A stretch of 36,480 bases of DNA from Thermodiscus sp. (GCA_015521175.1 WAOR01000082.1:1-36480), one strand, 5' to 3'; shown: positions 1 through 9,029, numbered from the stretch's first letter. Notes: generated by a model from the letters alone, not told the origin. Translations and numbers: made by a program.

Positions 1-431
1 GATGGATGACAAACTACATAATAACAAGGACAACCAGGTTCAAAGCAGCAGTCACCATGAGGAGCTGCTCTGACTGGTCAAGCTTCTACGGGGCCAGCGA
101 CATAGGATGGTACTTCGCCAGGGAAATACTCGGAGCCGAGCCGTGGGCCAGCCCGGAAGCCTACGTTGAGAAGAGTCCCTTGTTCCACTTAGACAAGGCT
201 AGAACACCCACCCTAATAATACACAGCACCGCCGACTACAGGTGCCCCCTAGACCAGGCTATAACCCTCTACAGGGGGCTAAGAGTCAACGGTGTCGAGG
301 CCAGGCTCGCCCTATTCCCAGGAGAAAACCATGACCTTATGAGGAGTGGGACTCCTAGGAGGAGGATTGCAAGACTGAAACTAATCGTAGAGTGGCTGAA
401 CTCGAAGCTAGGAGGTGGCGGGTCGGCCTAG
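1..431 (+). CDS. Prolyl oligopeptidase / acylaminoacyl-peptidase (S9 family), C-terminal fragment; 5' end outside window
   Basis: Frame open to the window edge (tgg atg aca aac...). WMTNYIITRTTRFKAAV resembles the stretch after the S9 nucleophile elbow (GGYMTN...), followed by the catalytic Asp region (HSTADYRCP) and catalytic His region (FPGENHDL). Confidence 0.85.
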   Translation, partial: WMTNYIITRTTRFKAAVTMRSCSDWSSFYGASDIGWYFAREILGAEPWASPEAYVEKSPLFHLDKARTPTLIIHSTADYRCPLDQAITLYRGLRVNGVEARLALFPGENHDLMRSGTPRRRIARLKLIVEWLNSKLGGGGSA

Positions 432-523
432 GACACCCACCTCATAGCCCCTTCGTCCCGGGGCTAGGCAGGGGTCCCTCCTCACCCCCAGTAAATAATT
501 ATTAGCCTTCCAGCCTATAAGCC

Positions 524-853
524 GTGTCGAAGCCTAGAGTGAGGGGTGTATGTGGATTGGTCGAGCCTCAGCCGACTAATGTGATCCTCGTCGGCCGGAA
601 GGATGTAATGAACTACGTGTTAGCGGCGATACGCCTCTTCAACGATGGAGCAAGCGAAGTAGTATTCAAAGCCAGGGGCACTAATATCTGCAAAGCCGTT
701 GACGCGGCAGAGAATCTCAGGAACCTGTTCATGAAGGACGTCATAGTAAAGAAAGTCAACATCTACAGCGAAGAACTCGAGAGAAACGGCAAGAAGAGGA
801 GGGTATCGGCAATAGAAATCACTCTCGCAAAACCAAGCCAGGAGAAACAATAA
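524..853 (+). CDS. albA: DNA/RNA-binding protein Alba
   Basis: [24 protein letters not shown]...[24 protein letters not shown] is characteristic of Alba. GTG start; TATA-like AATAATTATTAG about 25 nt upstream. Confidence 0.93.
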   Translation: MSKPRVRGVCGLVEPQPTNVILVGRKDVMNYVLAAIRLFNDGASEVVFKARGTNICKAVDAAENLRNLFMKDVIVKKVNIYSEELERNGKKRRVSAIEITLAKPSQEKQ

Positions 854-930
854 CCCCCATTCATTCTCAATCACCCCCAGTTAAACCAGTAAACTCTCCC
901 AGAATTGAGTATCGCGGGGAGGCCACCCTA

Positions 931-1692
931 TTGGCTTGGGGAATCGTAACCGCGTCCAGTAGGGGAATAGGATTCACCGTTGCGAAGGCCCTAGCAAGGG
1001 CTGGATACAACCTTGTAATCGGCTCGAGAAGTGAAGAGAAAATCAGGGCCGCCGCCCGGAGACTAGAAGAAGAGTACCCGGTCCGGGTCTTAGGCTTACG
1101 CTTAGACCTGCGGAGCAGGGAGTCCCTTGAAGCGTTCTTATCCCAGGCGGACAATGTTGTCGGCGATGGGTTAGAGGTATTCGTGGTAAACTATGGCAAT
1201 CCCTCCTGTGAACCCTGCACGATATTCGAAGCCTCATGGGAAGACTGGCTTGAAGCCGCGTCAATGTACCTTGCCTCCACCGCACGAATACTCTCATGGC
1301 TGCGGGACCACAAGCCTGTGCGGACAATCATCATATCTAGCTTCACGGTACGCGAGCCACACCCTCCCCTAGGAGTGGCCGACACCGTCAGGCAGGGGCT
1401 AAGCGCGCTAGTACGCCTAGCCGCTAGAGAGGAGCCGGAGCTCGGCCCGGTACTACTCATGCTGGGAAGCTTCAGGACTCCTGGGGCCCTGGAGACAATA
1501 GGGAGGCTGGCCGGCGAGGCCGGAGTTAGCGTTGAAGAGTACTGGAGGAGATATGTAGACTCTCTCTCACCGTTGGGCAGGTCCGGCAGGCTTGAAGAGC
1601 TAGAGGAGATGATCCTCCTACTCGCTAGGGCACCAGCATACCTGACAGGGGCAACTATTCTCTTCGACGGTGCCTCGTCCCGGTGCATCTAG
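931..1692 (+). CDS. Short-chain dehydrogenase/reductase family protein (atypical active site)
   Basis: N-terminal TASSRGIG Rossmann motif and C-terminal LTGATILFDG typical of SDRs; TTG start. Confidence 0.82.
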   Translation: MAWGIVTASSRGIGFTVAKALARAGYNLVIGSRSEEKIRAAARRLEEEYPVRVLGLRLDLRSRESLEAFLSQADNVVGDGLEVFVVNYGNPSCEPCTIFEASWEDWLEAASMYLASTARILSWLRDHKPVRTIIISSFTVREPHPPLGVADTVRQGLSALVRLAAREEPELGPVLLMLGSFRTPGALETIGRLAGEAGVSVEEYWRRYVDSLSPLGRSGRLEELEEMILLLARAPAYLTGATILFDGASSRCI

Positions 1693-2981
1693 ATTACGAG
1701 GTACTCCTTCTCCACAAGCCTCTCCTCGAAGCCGAGCCAGGCAGTCTTAAACGTGTCTCCATTGTATAACTGTATCTCATCCATTCTAAGGGCGACGGCC
1801 GCCGTTACTCTTCCGATAGCGTCCGCTTTAAGTATCCCGGACCCGCTGGTCCCCGCGGATACTACTAGGCCAGAGTTGAAGGCCTCGAATACTACTGGTT
1901 GCTTGTCTGGGCTGAGGTCGTAGTGGCCCGCCCAGCTGGCCCTCGGTACGGCGCCTTCAAACTGGGGGAAGTAAACACTAACCAGAGGGTGGATGGTATA
2001 CGTGTAGAACCTCTCCTCTGGGACCGGGTTCTCCTCTAGCCTGTAGGGCCTGCCCAGCTCATCGCTATAACCCATCCAGTAGGACTCCTCCTCTGGCGTG
2101 GGCCTCATGTAGGCCATGTTCGGTAGAATAATCATCGGGCTCACATCATACCTGTTCAACCCCTTAGCGTAGAGTACTCTCTTCTGCTCTGGCGTCTCAG
2201 CCTTCACCGCGAAGATCTGCCTCTTCTTAGGCCTTGAGAAGCTATCCACTCCAATGGGCTCCAGGAGGAAAGGAGTCCACGCTCCCGCCGCTACTATAAC
2301 CTTCTCTCTCACTCTATACTCCCTGCCGTTAGCTGTTAGTACTCCTGCTACACGGGTATCCTGCCATGGGAATGGTTCGCCCTCGATGCCAAGCGGTTTT
2401 CTAGGTTCTAGTATGAACTCCCGGACTTCCTCGTTGAAGTGGTATGACACCCCGGCCTGTCTCGAGGACTCGTAGTAGTACGAGGCTAGCTTGTCTGGCA
2501 TGAGGGTCCCCGCTTTAGGTATTAGGACCCCTGCCACAATGTCACGGGCTCCCAGTATCTCGGCCTCCTCGGTACCCTCGACACTGGTTCTCACGCCAAG
2601 TTTCTCCTCAAGCTCCCCCGGCTCGAGTATGCGGTACTCGAGGCCAAGCCGGTCCGCGTGCCTAAGTCCTTTCTTCAACTCCTCCATCTTGGGCTTGTCA
2701 GCCATGAACAGGTAGCCTACGAATCTCATACTAAGGTCTACGCCCTCTTCCTCCTGGAGGTGCTCGTAGAAGGCCACGCTACTCCCGGCGAGCTCAATGT
2801 TAATCTTACTCGTGAAGAATACGCGGAAGGCGGCGGCACTCTTACTAGTATCACCCGTCGCCGGGCCGGAGCCCTTGTCCACCACGGCAATTCTTGAGCC
2901 AGGCTTCATTCTGGATAGGTGGTAGGCTGTTGCGAGGCCGATGATCCCGGCCCCAACTATCACGTAATCATACTCGGGCAT
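1689..2981 (-). CDS. FAD-dependent oxidoreductase, DAO / sarcosine-oxidase-like family
   Basis: N-terminal GAGIIGLATAYHLSR dinucleotide-binding motif, DAO-like C-terminus (SAGTSGSGILKADAIGR). ATG start with GGAGGG just upstream. Confidence 0.88.
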   Translation of the reverse strand: MPEYDYVIVGAGIIGLATAYHLSRMKPGSRIAVVDKGSGPATGDTSKSAAAFRVFFTSKINIELAGSSVAFYEHLQEEEGVDLSMRFVGYLFMADKPKMEELKKGLRHADRLGLEYRILEPGELEEKLGVRTSVEGTEEAEILGARDIVAGVLIPKAGTLMPDKLASYYYESSRQAGVSYHFNEEVREFILEPRKPLGIEGEPFPWQDTRVAGVLTANGREYRVREKVIVAAGAWTPFLLEPIGVDSFSRPKKRQIFAVKAETPEQKRVLYAKGLNRYDVSPMIILPNMAYMRPTPEEESYWMGYSDELGRPYRLEENPVPEERFYTYTIHPLVSVYFPQFEGAVPRASWAGHYDLSPDKQPVVFEAFNSGLVVSAGTSGSGILKADAIGRVTAAVALRMDEIQLYNGDTFKTAWLGFEERLVEKEYLVI

Positions 2982-3124
2982 GCTAAGGGTCCCTCCCCAC
3001 TATAATATGGGGGTCGGAGCCGCTCCCTACCCCCCACTAGTCCGAGCCGACTAATACTAATGCCAGAATAATTATTGAGAAGCCATCCCCGACTATACTT
3101 GGAGCAAAGAGGTGCGTGTAAGAA

Positions 3125-4180
3125 ATGGTGGATAGCCTCAGGGACTTCGTGAAAGAGCATGGGAGAATCCTAGTATTCGGAGCGGGGGGCGGGGGAGACG
3201 CCCTCGGAGCACTACTAGTATACCTCCGGATAAAGGAGCTAGGTGGAGAACCCGTACTAGGCTCAGTAGTATGGGAAAGGCACCCCGTAGACCCCTATCC
3301 CGGCCCAATCCCCCTCGAAGTAGTGATCAACGCAGAACCCCTAGGCTGGAGTTCAGCGCTAGTAGACGGATCCTCGATAGCACTAAGATACGGGAGAGAA
3401 GTCAGGTTCCAGCTAGCCCGAGTCCTCGAAGCACTGGGCGAGAAGGGAGTATTCATAGACCTAACCAAGGGCGTCCACGGAGTCTCGACCGCACTGAAAG
3501 ACGTTTCAGAAGCACTAGGAGTCAAGGGAGTCATAGCGGTAGATACCGGGGGAGACATTCTAGCCGTGGGATGCGAGGATAACCTGTGGAGCCCCCTAGC
3601 CGACGCAGTCAGCCTAGCCGGCATGGTAGAATCGGGCTTACCCTCACTAGTAACCGTGCTGGGCCCCGGAGCCGACGGAGAGCTACCACAAGAGCTAGTC
3701 CTACGCTATATTGCCGAGCTAGCCCGCCGAAGAGGCCTAGTCGAGATCTCCGGTCCTGCGAGAAAAGACGTAGAATACATATCAGGGTTAATGGACAAAG
3801 TCTACAGTGAGGCAAGCAAAATCCCAATCATAGCCTACCGGGGAGAATACGGGGAACGCAAGATACGGGGAGGAACCCGCACCGTAAAAGTAAACCCCGT
3901 ATCAGCAACCATGTACCTCCTAGAAACACCCAAGGTATACCAGTGGAGCAGTCAGGCACAAGCAGTAGCCGGCACTAGGGGAATTAGCCAGGCAAAGGAG
4001 AAGCTAAACCAGCACTGCGTAGTCACTGAATTAGACTTAGAACTAGAACTCTCACGGCTACGTGAAACGGGCTCGCAGAGGAGCCTCTCAGTCGACGAGA
4101 TACGCCGAGAGTTACGACGCAGGCTAATGCTAAGGGGGTGCACTGCGTTTGAATGCCCGATTAGCCTATCTCCTCCCTAG
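3125..4180 (+). CDS. DUF1152 family protein (function unknown)
   Basis: VFGAGGGGDALGALLVYLRIKELGGEPVLGSVVWERHPVDPYPGPIPLE resembles the archaeal DUF1152 family. Confidence 0.78.
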   Translation: MVDSLRDFVKEHGRILVFGAGGGGDALGALLVYLRIKELGGEPVLGSVVWERHPVDPYPGPIPLEVVINAEPLGWSSALVDGSSIALRYGREVRFQLARVLEALGEKGVFIDLTKGVHGVSTALKDVSEALGVKGVIAVDTGGDILAVGCEDNLWSPLADAVSLAGMVESGLPSLVTVLGPGADGELPQELVLRYIAELARRRGLVEISGPARKDVEYISGLMDKVYSEASKIPIIAYRGEYGERKIRGGTRTVKVNPVSATMYLLETPKVYQWSSQAQAVAGTRGISQAKEKLNQHCVVTELDLELELSRLRETGSQRSLSVDEIRRELRRRLMLRGCTAFECPISLSPP

Positions 4181-4523
4181 TCTCTTTCTTCCTCATTAGG
4201 GGGATGACCATTTCCTCAAGGGTATCTATACGCTCGTAGAGGTATTTATAAAACTCCATAGCCTCAAGATATTTTCCTTTCAGGCTCATAATTTCCTTCC
4301 TTAGCTCGTGGAGCTCCTTCTTAAGCGCTCTAATCTCTCCGGGAGAGGCCTTTAGGGTCTTCGAGTCCTCCGAGTATCCCGTGTCAAATGGCATCAGACC
4401 GTTTTGAAGCCCCTGCCGGATATAGAGCTTTATGAGGTCAGTTACCTGAATACCGAGCTCTGCTGCTTTTTTCTTTAGGTCCTCATACACCTTAGAGGGT
4501 AGTGAAATGTGAACGGTCGGCAA
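4161..4523 (-). CDS. Ribbon-helix-helix-like protein with C-terminal coiled coil (start revised to TTG 4523)
   Basis: PTVHISLPSKVYEDLKKKAAELGIQVTDLIKLYIRQGL is RHH-like, then a Lys/Glu-rich helix. The listed ORF to 4619 runs through a TATA-like TTAAATAT (4561-4568). TTG at 4523 follows GGGAGAGGA (4528-4536). Confidence 0.72.
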   Translation of the reverse strand: MPTVHISLPSKVYEDLKKKAAELGIQVTDLIKLYIRQGLQNGLMPFDTGYSEDSKTLKASPGEIRALKKELHELRKEIMSLKGKYLEAMEFYKYLYERIDTLEEMVIPLMRKKETREEIG

Positions 4524-4645
4524 AGTGTCCTCTCCCTGTAGGAGAAAGATGTCAGTCGTAATATTTAACCTTATCCACCGATTGTAGTAGGAAGATTGAA
4601 ATCGTCTTTTACCTGTCAAAATCGGATTAGGCTTCTTTGTCTACC

Positions 4646-4674
4646 TGGTATTATCTTGGTATTACGGTGATACC
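4646..4674. promoter_or_regulatory. Candidate operator: tandem TGGTATTA repeats plus inverted ATACC
   Basis: TGGTATTA at 4646-4653 and 4657-4664 (11-bp period), with GGTATTACGGTGATACC completing an inverted repeat next to the RHH gene start. Confidence 0.4.
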
Positions 4675-4675
4675 G

Positions 4676-4843
4676 GTGAGAGTGGTTTCGTTCAAAGTGG
4701 AGGAGGAGTTACTGGATATTCTAGAGGAGTATGCTCGTAAGAAGAAGATTAGTAAGAGTGAGTTAATCAGGAGGGCATTGAGGAACTATATTAGGGAGCA
4801 CGAGGAAAAACCTTATATAACGCGAAGGGTAAAAGTTTATTAA
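4676..4843 (+). CDS. CopG/RHH family transcriptional regulator (start revised to GTG 4676)
   Basis: VRVVSFKVEEELLDILEEYARKKKISKSELIRRALRNYIREH is a typical RHH fold sequence; GGTGA ribosome-binding site upstream of GTG 4676. Confidence 0.8.
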   Translation: MRVVSFKVEEELLDILEEYARKKKISKSELIRRALRNYIREHEEKPYITRRVKVY

Positions 4844-4864
4844 AATAAAAATAATTGTTTAATT

Positions 4865-5782
4865 TTAAGCTATTAGTTCGTCAACAGGTATATTGACTGG
4901 CTCCTCGTTCTTCTTCCACGGGTCAGCTCCAGGAACCGGCTGTGCCTCCGGTGGCAGGGGCTTCGGGTTAGGCTTCACCTCGACAACCTTCTTCTGCGCT
5001 ATTCTCTCCTTCTTGTACATTCCCAGCCTGTACTTGAGGAGGGCGCTCCTCAGCCTCTGGATAGCCGCCGCGGGGTCTACCATCTTGGGGCAGACGGCGC
5101 TACAGCTGGCGGCGTAGTGGCAGCTGAAGGGTCCCTCATCGGTGTCTATTAGTTCTAGCCTCTCTTTCCATGCCTCGTCTCTCGGGTCGGCCACGTATCT
5201 CCACATGTAGGCTAGTGCTTGTGGGCCCAGGAACCTGTCGGTGCTTGCCACGACTGGGCATGCGCTGTAGCATAGCCCGCAGGAGATACATAGGGTGTAC
5301 TCGTAGATGTTGTAGTGCTCCTCGGGGGTCATTTCGTACTCGAAGTCGCCCTTCTCCCTCTCCTCAATATCCTTCCTTATGGTGTAGGGTTTGACTTTCT
5401 TGTGCTTCTCGAAGAACGTGGTGAAGTCTGTTAGGAGGTCCCTGATTACGGGGTGGTTCTTGAGCGGCTCCACTGTTACTATCGGGTTAGCCTCTGTAGC
5501 CACCTCTGCGATCTGGGTCTGGCATGCGAGTCTTGGCATACCGTTAATGATCATTCCACAGCTACCGCAAACGCCCATACGGCAACTGTACCTTAGCACT
5601 ATCGTGTGGTCTATCTCCTCCTTTATCTTGAGGAGGGCGTCTAGCACGGTCATTCCTCTATATGTCTCCACCTTGTAGTCCTGCCACCACTCCTTACCGG
5701 TAGTCGGGTCGTACCTCTTGATCCTGAAGGTTACCACTTTGGGGGGAGTCCTGGTCGCCGCCTTTGGATCGAAGCTCATCAC
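4865..5782 (-). CDS. sdhB: Succinate dehydrogenase / fumarate reductase iron-sulfur subunit
   Basis: Three Cys clusters: CRMGVCGSCGMIINGMPRLAC, CISCGLCYSACP and CHYAASCSAVCP. Confidence 0.96.
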   Translation of the reverse strand: MMSFDPKAATRTPPKVVTFRIKRYDPTTGKEWWQDYKVETYRGMTVLDALLKIKEEIDHTIVLRYSCRMGVCGSCGMIINGMPRLACQTQIAEVATEANPIVTVEPLKNHPVIRDLLTDFTTFFEKHKKVKPYTIRKDIEEREKGDFEYEMTPEEHYNIYEYTLCISCGLCYSACPVVASTDRFLGPQALAYMWRYVADPRDEAWKERLELIDTDEGPFSCHYAASCSAVCPKMVDPAAAIQRLRSALLKYRLGMYKKERIAQKKVVEVKPNPKPLPPEAQPVPGADPWKKNEEPVNIPVDELIA

Positions 5783-5801
5783 GCACCACCTCCTACTCTA
5801 A

Positions 5802-6164
5802 TCAGCCGCTTGCAGGCGGGGGAGTGATTCCTACGACAGTGTAGGTTGCTAGTCCCGCGAAGATGAAGAATAATACAATTATGGTCCCAGTTATCAGGGC
5901 ATTGTACTTACCGTCCGTCCACTCTAGGAGAATGTTCCTTAGCCCGTTGAAGGCGTGTAGTAGTACTGTGTATGCGAATAATAGTAGTAGGGCTCCATAG
6001 GCGGTTATCTCATGGTAGACCTTATCGCTGGCCAGCGTCTCTGCGAAGGTGCTCACACCCCTCAGCGCTGGCACCCTTATGACTAGGTGCCAGGTGAGGA
6101 GGAAGATCAAGAGTATAGCTGTAATGTACTGGAGTAACAGCTTCTTACTCCCGCTACCCATCAC
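5802..6164 (-). CDS. sdhD: Succinate dehydrogenase membrane anchor subunit (SdhD-like)
   Basis: Small 3-TM protein with LLHAFNGLRNILLEW (HxxxGxR) between sdhC and sdhB. Confidence 0.85.
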   Translation of the reverse strand: MMGSGSKKLLLQYITAILLIFLLTWHLVIRVPALRGVSTFAETLASDKVYHEITAYGALLLLFAYTVLLHAFNGLRNILLEWTDGKYNALITGTIIVLFFIFAGLATYTVVGITPPPASG

Positions 6165-6175
6165 TCACACCCCCT

Positions 6176-6640
6176 CTACGAAGCGAATAGTATGTAGCCT
6201 GTCGCCGCCCAGAGTATCGCCCAGAGTATGAAGACCAGGTAGAGCAACTTCCTTTGGCAGGCCTTTAGGCTGGGCGCCAGATACGGTGGCTTCGGCTTCT
6301 CCGGCTTACCGATGCACACTCCGAAGAACTCTACAAGCAGTAGCCTGATCCCGTTGAGCCCGTGGTACCATGCTATGCCGGCGAAGAAGAAGAAGTAGAG
6401 TGTCACCGCTGTTATTCCGTGGGCCTTGGCTATCTCCTCGGCCCATGCATCCCAGCCAACCCTAGCCGGGGTTCCCGTGACGTAGATGTGGGCCATTATG
6501 ATTAGCGCCATTAGTAGTCCGGTGATCCTGTGGAGTACGAAGGCTACTCTCTCCGGATTGTTCTTGATCTTAAGGACCCAGGGATTTATACTAGCTATCC
6601 ACCCAGGCCTGTTCTCCTTCTCCTTCAACTTCTCTGCCAT
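6176..6640 (-). CDS. sdhC: Succinate dehydrogenase cytochrome b subunit (SdhC-like)
   Basis: VLHRITGLLMALIIMAHIY and WYHGLNGIRLLLVEF match SdhC signatures. Confidence 0.92.
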   Translation of the reverse strand: MAEKLKEKENRPGWIASINPWVLKIKNNPERVAFVLHRITGLLMALIIMAHIYVTGTPARVGWDAWAEEIAKAHGITAVTLYFFFFAGIAWYHGLNGIRLLLVEFFGVCIGKPEKPKPPYLAPSLKACQRKLLYLVFILWAILWAATGYILFAS

Positions 6641-6656
6641 GACCCTTCCACCCCCG

Positions 6657-8411
6657 CTAGTACTTCCTCTCTACGGGCTTGTAAGTCGAGACGTCTACCG
6701 GGGTGTAGGTCAGCCTTACGTCTCCATCACCATATCTTAGGACTAGTGTGTGCTTGAGCCAGTTCACATCGTCCCTCTTGGGGTAGTCGAGCCTGTAGTG
6801 AGCGCCTCTTGACTCCGTCCTCTCATAGCCAGCCTTAACGGCGGCGTAGGCGGCGTCCAACATGTTGATGGTCTCGAGGGCTGCCTGTAGGTCGGTGTTG
6901 TAGATACCGCTCTTGTCCTCAACGTATACTTCCGAGAAGAACTTCTTTCTAAGCTCTGCTAGTTTTGATAGAGCGGTCCTCATACCATCCCCATCCCTGA
7001 ACACGTAGAAGTACTCACCCATGGTATTCTTGATCCCTCTTCGGATCTCGTAGGAGGGCGTGCCGCTCTCTCTCTTCAGTAGGCTCCAAACGAAGTCCTC
7101 TTCCTGCTTATGCCTTTCGGGGCTCGGCGTCTTAGCCTCAGCTCCCCTTAGTACATACTCGGCCGCGAGCATTCCGGTAAGCCTGCCGCTCGTCAGGCAT
7201 TCCGCTGTGCTATTGCTTCCCAGCCTGTTGGCTCCATGAATGCTAGCGGCGGCTACTTCTCCGGCGGCGAATAGGCCTCTTATCCACCTGTTGTTCTCGT
7301 CAAGCACTCTGTAGTACATATCGGTGTGGATTCCTCCCATAGTGTAGTGGGCTGCCGGCCTAACGGGTATGGGCTCTTCCACCGGGTCTACTCCAGCGTA
7401 TCTTATAGCGATCTCCCTGACCGCTGGGAGCCTCTCGTTGATCTTCTCTTCTCCTAGGTGTCGCAGGTCTAGTAGCACGTAGCCTAGGCCGGAGACCTCG
7501 TCCTTGAATCCCCTACCCTCTAAGATCTCCTTCATCTCGCACCTTGAAACGATGTCTCTGGGGGCCAGCTCTCCCTTCGTAGGAGCGCAGTCCTTTCTCA
7601 GCATGAATCTTTCTCCCTTATTGTTGAGGAGGTATCCGCCTTCTCCCCTTGCTCCCTCAGTAATGAGTATTCCGCTTGGCACGAGGCCTGTTGGGTGGAA
7701 CTGGATGAATTCGGGGTCCTTGAGTGGTATACCGGCTCTTAGGGCCATGGCGTAGCCGTCTCCCGTTACAGTGTGGGCGTATGTGGTGAAGTTGTAGAGC
7801 CTTCCACCGCCTCCCGCTGCTATTATCCCGGCTTTTGCCTTGAAGTAGTAGAGTTGGCCGTCTCTCCAGTTTATTGCGTATAGTCCCTTGAACATTCCGT
7901 CCTCGACTACTATGTTGGTGGCGAACCACTCATCGTAGCGCTCCCAGCCATCGTATTCTAGGAGCTTGTTGTAGAGGGTTTGCATTTCGAAGAAGCCGGT
8001 CTTGTCGGCGGCGAAGGTAGCCCTCGGGTGGCTGTGGCCTCCAAAGGGCCTCTGGGCTATCCTGCCGTCGGGTCTCCTGCTCCATGGTAGGCCCCAGTGT
8101 TCTAGGAGCCTTATCTCCTCGGGCATGAGCTTTACGAATAGCCATACGGCTTCTTGGTCAGCTAGGAAGTCTGAGCCCTTGATGGTGTCCCATGCGTGTA
8201 GGGCGAAGCTGTCTCCCTCCTCTGGGTAGAGGACTGCAGCCGTTCCTCCCTCTGCGCTCACGCTGTGGCTTCTCATTATGTGAAGCTTGCTTATCACGCC
8301 AACGTTGATCTTGTCTCCGTACTTCCTTTTGATTTCCACGGCGGCGCGTAGGCCTGCAATACCCGATCCTAGGATTATAACGTCGTGCTCTATCGTCTCT
8401 ACTGCCGGCAT
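6657..8411 (-). CDS. sdhA: Succinate dehydrogenase / fumarate reductase flavoprotein subunit
   Basis: GSGIAGLRAAVEIKR, HSVSAEGG (FAD attachment region), FIQFHPTGLVPSGILITEGARGEGG, HGANRLGSNSTAECLTSGR. Confidence 0.97.
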   Translation of the reverse strand: MPAVETIEHDVIILGSGIAGLRAAVEIKRKYGDKINVGVISKLHIMRSHSVSAEGGTAAVLYPEEGDSFALHAWDTIKGSDFLADQEAVWLFVKLMPEEIRLLEHWGLPWSRRPDGRIAQRPFGGHSHPRATFAADKTGFFEMQTLYNKLLEYDGWERYDEWFATNIVVEDGMFKGLYAINWRDGQLYYFKAKAGIIAAGGGGRLYNFTTYAHTVTGDGYAMALRAGIPLKDPEFIQFHPTGLVPSGILITEGARGEGGYLLNNKGERFMLRKDCAPTKGELAPRDIVSRCEMKEILEGRGFKDEVSGLGYVLLDLRHLGEEKINERLPAVREIAIRYAGVDPVEEPIPVRPAAHYTMGGIHTDMYYRVLDENNRWIRGLFAAGEVAAASIHGANRLGSNSTAECLTSGRLTGMLAAEYVLRGAEAKTPSPERHKQEEDFVWSLLKRESGTPSYEIRRGIKNTMGEYFYVFRDGDGMRTALSKLAELRKKFFSEVYVEDKSGIYNTDLQAALETINMLDAAYAAVKAGYERTESRGAHYRLDYPKRDDVNWLKHTLVLRYGDGDVRLTYTPVDVSTYKPVERKY

Positions 8412-8434
8412 TAGATGACACCCTTCACTCTCAA

Positions 8435-8460
8435 AGGTCCCGCTCCTCGGCGGGGGTCCT
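8435..8460 (-). promoter_or_regulatory. Hairpin in the sdhA 5' leader
   Basis: CCCGC(39-43)/GCGGG(50-54) stem extended by AGG/CCT across an internal loop; lies between TATA-like TTATATATC (about 8497-8504) and sdhA ATG 8411. Confidence 0.35.
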
Positions 8461-8594
8461 CTCGGCTCGTGTAGTGGAATATTGACTTATCTAGATATAT
8501 AACTTACCAGGAGAATCTGTCTCTGCTTACTACTGGTATTGCAAAGATAAATTTTAATACAAGGTGTAATCATATATAGAAGGATTGTATGCCT

Positions 8595-9029
8595 CTAGTG
8601 GCCTTCTTCTCTCTTCTTAACGCTTTCAACGTATGCTTCATCGTCTAGGAGCTCCTTGGCCTCGTCAGGGTTACTGGGCTCTATTACGAAGAGCCATCCT
8701 TCTCCGTACGGGTCTTTGTTGACTAGCTCGGGTTCCTCGTATAGTCTCTCGTTGACCTCGAGGATCCTTCCAGAGAGGGGGGCGTATACGTCTGCGGTGG
8801 CCTTCATCGACTCGAGAGTTGCGACGGGGTCTCCCTTGGAGAACTCGTCCCCGGGCTCTGGTAGCTCGACGCCTACTATGTCGGTGAGCTTCTTCTGGGC
8901 GTAATCTGTTATGCCGACCCTGGCTTTTCCGTTTTCAAGGCGGACCCACTCGTCCGTCTCCGTGTAGAGGAGTCCCTTGACCACGGTGAATTCTATGGAG
9001 CCCGCTTTTACCTTATAGGATTCCGCCAT
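8595..9029 (-). CDS. gcvH: Glycine cleavage system H protein (lipoyl carrier)
   Basis: GITDYAQKKLTDIVGVELPEPGDEF and LESMKATADVYAPLSGRILEVNE lipoylation motif. Confidence 0.94.
   Translation of the reverse strand: MAESYKVKAGSIEFTVVKGLLYTETDEWVRLENGKARVGITDYAQKKLTDIVGVELPEPGDEFSKGDPVATLESMKATADVYAPLSGRILEVNERLYEEPELVNKDPYGEGWLFVIEPSNPDEAKELLDDEAYVESVKKREEGH

Noticed and set aside
1191-1688. 165-aa antisense ORF within the SDR gene
   Set aside because: Shadow ORF fully overlapping the SDR, with no family resemblance.
5040-5120. Unusual third Fe-S cluster in SdhB
   Set aside because: CHYAASCSAVCP is the normal CxxxxxCxxxCP spacing of the classical [3Fe-4S]/[4Fe-4S] ligands, so nothing atypical.
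7657-7929. Alternative-frame ORFs within sdhA (7504..7755, 7657..7929, 7930..8145, 8158..8421)
   Set aside because: sdhA is unambiguous throughout this interval; these translations are Arg/His/Pro-rich shadow frames.
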